A DNA stretch of 7,601 nucleotides from an uncultured Dysgonomonas sp. (GTDB lineage Bacteria > Bacteroidota > Bacteroidia > Bacteroidales > Dysgonomonadaceae): NCBI GenBank assembly GCA_945292135.1, contig CALYRA010000036.1, positions 1 to 7,601 on the forward strand. The letters are read 5' to 3'. The notes under the pieces are model-generated. The model searched no databases. It was not told where the DNA came from and was given only the letters and a program-made list of their open reading frames with translations. This document shows, one piece after another, positions 6,293 through 7,601 of the stretch (its first letter is position 1; each line of letters begins with the position of its first letter). The position numbers and the translations under genes are program-made.

Positions 6293-6325
6293 GCTACAAA
6301 TATAGTAATTAAATGGGATTTAAAA

Positions 6326-7078
6326 ATGGAGATTGTAAAAAGGACAAAAAATTTAGGAACATTAATAATAAAGCCAGTTGATAAGAATTTGGCTAAAGAA
6401 TTGATCGTTAATAATCATTATTCGCACAAGTGGGTGTCGAATTTCGGAGTTTACAATTATGGAATATTCAAAGAAGAAGAACCCGACAATTGTTTAGGCG
6501 TTGCGTCTTATGGTTATATGAAGAATGTAAACGCTAAAATATTCACGCATCCGAACCCGAATGCTTGGATGATAGAGTTGAATCGCATGTGGATTGACGA
6601 TTGCTTAGGGCATAATGCAGAGACTATTTTAATAGGCGCTTCATTGCGATTATTGAAGAACGAAAATAAAGATATTGTCGCCGTGCAATCCTTTGCTGAT
6701 GGACGGCTTGGTTGTGGTACTATCTATAAAGCATCAAACTTTAAATATTACGGCTACCACTATACTAAATTTTTGAAAAATAAGCGTACCGGCGAAGTAA
6801 CGCACGAGCAAACGTTCACTAACACAACTTACTGTTCGAGTTATCTCCGCGCAAATATATCTTACTTGATTGGTGATTATGAGACATTTCAAGTGAAGAC
6901 ATACCGATATATATATCCGTTTTGCAAACGTTTTAAGTTTAAAGGAAAGGAAAAGCCATACCCGGAATACGACAAAGGCGTTGAGCCGGTAAAGTGGGTT
7001 CGCGATTGTACAAAAATAAAATCTAATATTGTTTATTTATTAAATAGGTTGGAGACAAAGAATAAATTGTCTGATTAA
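6326..7078 (+). CDS. Mom-like DNA adenine modification protein (GNAT fold)
   Basis: This 250-residue protein starts at ATG 6326; an in-frame stop at 6284-6286 and the lack of earlier in-frame ATG/GTG/TTG support this start. It carries the blocks I associate with the phage Mu Mom family: 'VNNHYSHKWVSNFGVY' (28-43), 'IELNRMWIDD' (83-92), 'NAETILIGASLRLLK' (97-111), 'VQSFADGRLGCGTIYKASNF' (120-139) followed by KYYGYH, and a C-terminal 'YRYIYPF' plus 'KPYPEYDKG' segment common in phage homologues. Length is close to that of Mu Mom. Mom converts adenine in phage DNA to an N6-carbamoylmethyl form and so protects it from host restriction; whether this homologue makes the same product is unknown. It lies 181 nt after the last fibre gene, the place of mom in Mu, behind a strongly structured leader. 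No Com-like zinc protein precedes it. Confidence 0.78.
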   Translation: MEIVKRTKNLGTLIIKPVDKNLAKELIVNNHYSHKWVSNFGVYNYGIFKEEEPDNCLGVASYGYMKNVNAKIFTHPNPNAWMIELNRMWIDDCLGHNAETILIGASLRLLKNENKDIVAVQSFADGRLGCGTIYKASNFKYYGYHYTKFLKNKRTGEVTHEQTFTNTTYCSSYLRANISYLIGDYETFQVKTYRYIYPFCKRFKFKGKEKPYPEYDKGVEPVKWVRDCTKIKSNIVYLLNRLETKNKLSD

Positions 7079-7133
7079 TTAGCGTTTAAATAGTGTTTAA
7101 TGACTATATTTGTGCAAATCATATTTATGCTAT
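7079..7133. other. Convergent intergenic junction
   Basis: These 55 nt separate the end of the mom-like gene (+) from the end of a minus-strand zinc-ribbon gene. They are AT-rich and hold a TATATTTG box on the + strand (7105-7112) and the left arm of an inverted repeat (7113-7121). This is where transcription from both sides should stop. Confidence 0.5.
7105..7112 (+). promoter_or_regulatory. TATATTTG, Bacteroidota -7-like box
   Basis: TATATTTG fits the Bacteroidota -7 consensus TAnnTTTG exactly and is followed by GTGCA. No convincing TTTG/TTG -33 box lies 19-21 nt upstream. Transcription from here would run antisense to the minus-strand genes, so it may be a chance match in AT-rich sequence. 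Confidence 0.2.
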
Positions 7134-7149
7134 TTAGCTGTGATTTGCA
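7113..7149. terminator. Inverted repeat at the convergent junction, possible terminator or operator
   Basis: TGCAAATCA (7113-7121) and TGATTTGCA (7141-7149) are perfect 9-nt inverted copies. Nested inside them is GCTATTTAGC (7129-7138), a 4-bp stem with a 2-nt loop. The repeat straddles the stop codon (7134-7136) of the minus-strand gene and lies 35 nt after the mom-like stop. Its place suits a bidirectional transcription stop, but there is no long T-run on either strand, so a protein-binding site is equally possible. Confidence 0.35.
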
Positions 7150-7433
7150 TATTTATAAATATCTTTTATTTCACCTGCAGGTTTCCATTCAATTGAAATA
7201 AAAGGTTGTACTTTGCCCGATCCGTTGCACATTTTACATGCTAAATAATACCCATCTCCATTGTTTTTGTCAAAATTAAAGCTGTGATCACGGCTATCAA
7301 TATATTTACCGCCTTCACCATTGCAGCACTCACAACATACGATGTCACCTGTAGTCGTTTCAATCTGGGGTTCATTTCTGAAGTTAAGCAATCTGCAGGG
7401 AGCAATGAGTTCAATTATTCTTTTAATATTCAT
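7134..7433 (-). CDS. Small DnaJ-type zinc-ribbon protein
   Basis: This 99-residue protein starts at ATG 7433. It has two CxxCxGxG-type knuckles: 'CCECCNGEGG' (C34 and C37, with C33 and C36 also present) and 'CKMCNGSGK' (C66, C69). About 28 residues containing acidic and aromatic positions separate them. This is the pattern of the DnaJ central zinc-binding domain; with two knuckles one zinc ion can be held. No J domain or other catalytic domain is present. Small proteins of this kind are frequent among early or accessory genes of phages and mobile elements, but their role is unknown. It is read on the opposite strand to the tail operon and overlaps the upstream minus-strand gene by 11 nt, so the two are probably co-transcribed. 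Codon style (few CpG) resembles the genes before 3400, not the adjacent mom-like gene. Confidence 0.68.
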   Translation of the reverse strand: MNIKRIIELIAPCRLLNFRNEPQIETTTGDIVCCECCNGEGGKYIDSRDHSFNFDKNNGDGYYLACKMCNGSGKVQPFISIEWKPAGEIKDIYKYANHS

Positions 7434-7601
7434 TGTCTATGATGATTAGATATTTAACAGGTATCACCCATTCTTTACGATCATGGATATTTACAGCCAG
7501 TGCGCATTGCCCAAATTCACTGCTGGTATGGTGATCCAGTTCACGGATATAAACCGTATCACCTTTAAGCAGGCCTTCAATACCCAGCTGATTTAATTCG
7601 T
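7423..7601 (-). CDS. Unknown protein, C-terminal part (runs off right edge)
   Basis: On the minus strand the frame is open from 7599 down to the TAA at 7425-7423, giving 58 visible residues with the start outside the window. It begins 'LNQLGIEGLLKGDTVYIREL' after one partial codon and a Glu, and ends 'EWVIPVKYLIIIDNEY'. The composition is that of a small beta-rich domain: 'GLLKGDTVYIREL' recalls the opening of SH3-like or KOW-type barrels, and 'RKEWVIPVKYL' could be its last strands. No family can be named. Its end overlaps the start of the zinc-ribbon gene by 11 nt, the usual spacing of co-translated phage genes, which supports it being a real coding region. The true start and full length cannot be seen. 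Confidence 0.55.
   Translation of the reverse strand, partial: ELNQLGIEGLLKGDTVYIRELDHHTSSEFGQCALAVNIHDRKEWVIPVKYLIIIDNEY

Larger units (their letters stand above)
6145..6325 (+). promoter_or_regulatory. Structured leader between fibre operon and mom-like gene
   Basis: No gene is visible in these 181 nt. A perfect AGGAGG sits at 6157-6162 but has no start codon at a usable distance. Downstream come a nested inverted repeat (6193-6292), a competing 5' hairpin (6182-6208), and a 7-nt complement (6190-6196 with 6314-6320) reaching the start region of the mom-like gene. No TAnnTTTG promoter box is evident, so the mom-like gene may depend on read-through from the late operon. There is no T-run after the hairpin, which argues against a simple intrinsic terminator. 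A role in controlling mom-like expression is an inference from location. Confidence 0.5.

Noticed and set aside
5464..6300. Diversity-generating retroelement (variable repeat at the fibre end, with hairpin downstream)
   Set aside because: No reverse transcriptase, no second copy of the fibre 3' end as template repeat in the window, and the C-terminus does not show a C-type-lectin-like variable region.
6171..6300. Self-cleaving ribozyme (hammerhead or twister)
   Set aside because: No CUGANGA/GAAA core and no match to the twister core could be placed on the stems; the long hairpin is a different architecture.
6313..6381. Short frame ATG 6313 (MGFKNGDCKKDKKFRNINNKAS) overlapping the mom-like start, considered as a com-like leader gene
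   Set aside because: Only 22 codons with a single Cys; Mu Com has a zinc-binding cysteine set, so there is no support for a Com equivalent.
1..7601. CRISPR arrays, tRNA or rRNA genes, insertion sequences
   Set aside because: No regularly spaced direct repeats, cloverleaf, rRNA-like sequence or transposase was found on either strand by reading.

Overview
The window is a late-gene segment of a contractile-tailed (Mu-like myovirus) phage or prophage, probably of a Bacteroidota host. The host is inferred from the style of the tail-fibre N-termini, A-rich start regions with almost no Shine-Dalgarno sequences, a TAtaTTTG promoter-like box and a Bacteroidota-type lipoprotein. No host marker gene is present, so the assignment is moderate. 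The gene order (tail hub, spike, gp25-like wedge, J-like wedge, next wedge/tail protein, fibres, Mom-like gene) follows phage Mu gp44-gp45-gp46-gp47-gp48-fibres-mom closely.

Layout on the + strand: 1-481, C-terminal part of a gpD/gp44-like tail hub; 536-1120, gpV/gp45-like spike; 1117-1437, gp25/gp46-like wedge. A lysis block follows: holin-like membrane protein (1445-1921), GH73-type glucosaminidase (1893-2417) and a lipoprotein with a C-terminal membrane helix that reads as a unimolecular spanin (2404-2898). Then come a small LysM tail protein (2880-3164), a J-like baseplate protein (3177-4043), the gpI/gp48-position tail protein (4040-4525), a tail fibre with an NPHKVTKAQIGLGN repeat (4527-5456) and a second fibre-like protein (5464-6144). 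Genes from 1117 to 6144 overlap or sit within 12 nt of each other, so they look like one transcript.

Between 6145 and 6325 there is no gene. It holds an unusually strong nested inverted repeat (about 41 possible pairs in 100 nt) with several competing pairings, one of which reaches the start region of the next gene. That gene (6326-7078) is a Mom-like DNA-modification protein of the GNAT fold. In Mu, mom also follows the fibres and is translationally controlled through RNA structure, so this leader is the most interesting object in the window.

Beyond 7078 the strand switches. A small zinc-ribbon protein (7433-7134, minus) and the end of another unknown gene (7601-7423, minus) converge on the late operon, with an inverted repeat between the two transcription units.

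Base composition is mosaic. CpG is sparse from 1 to about 3380, rises several-fold from about 3400 inside the J-like gene, stays raised through the fibres and mom-like gene, and drops again after 7080. This suggests that the host-range and DNA-modification end was exchanged as a block.
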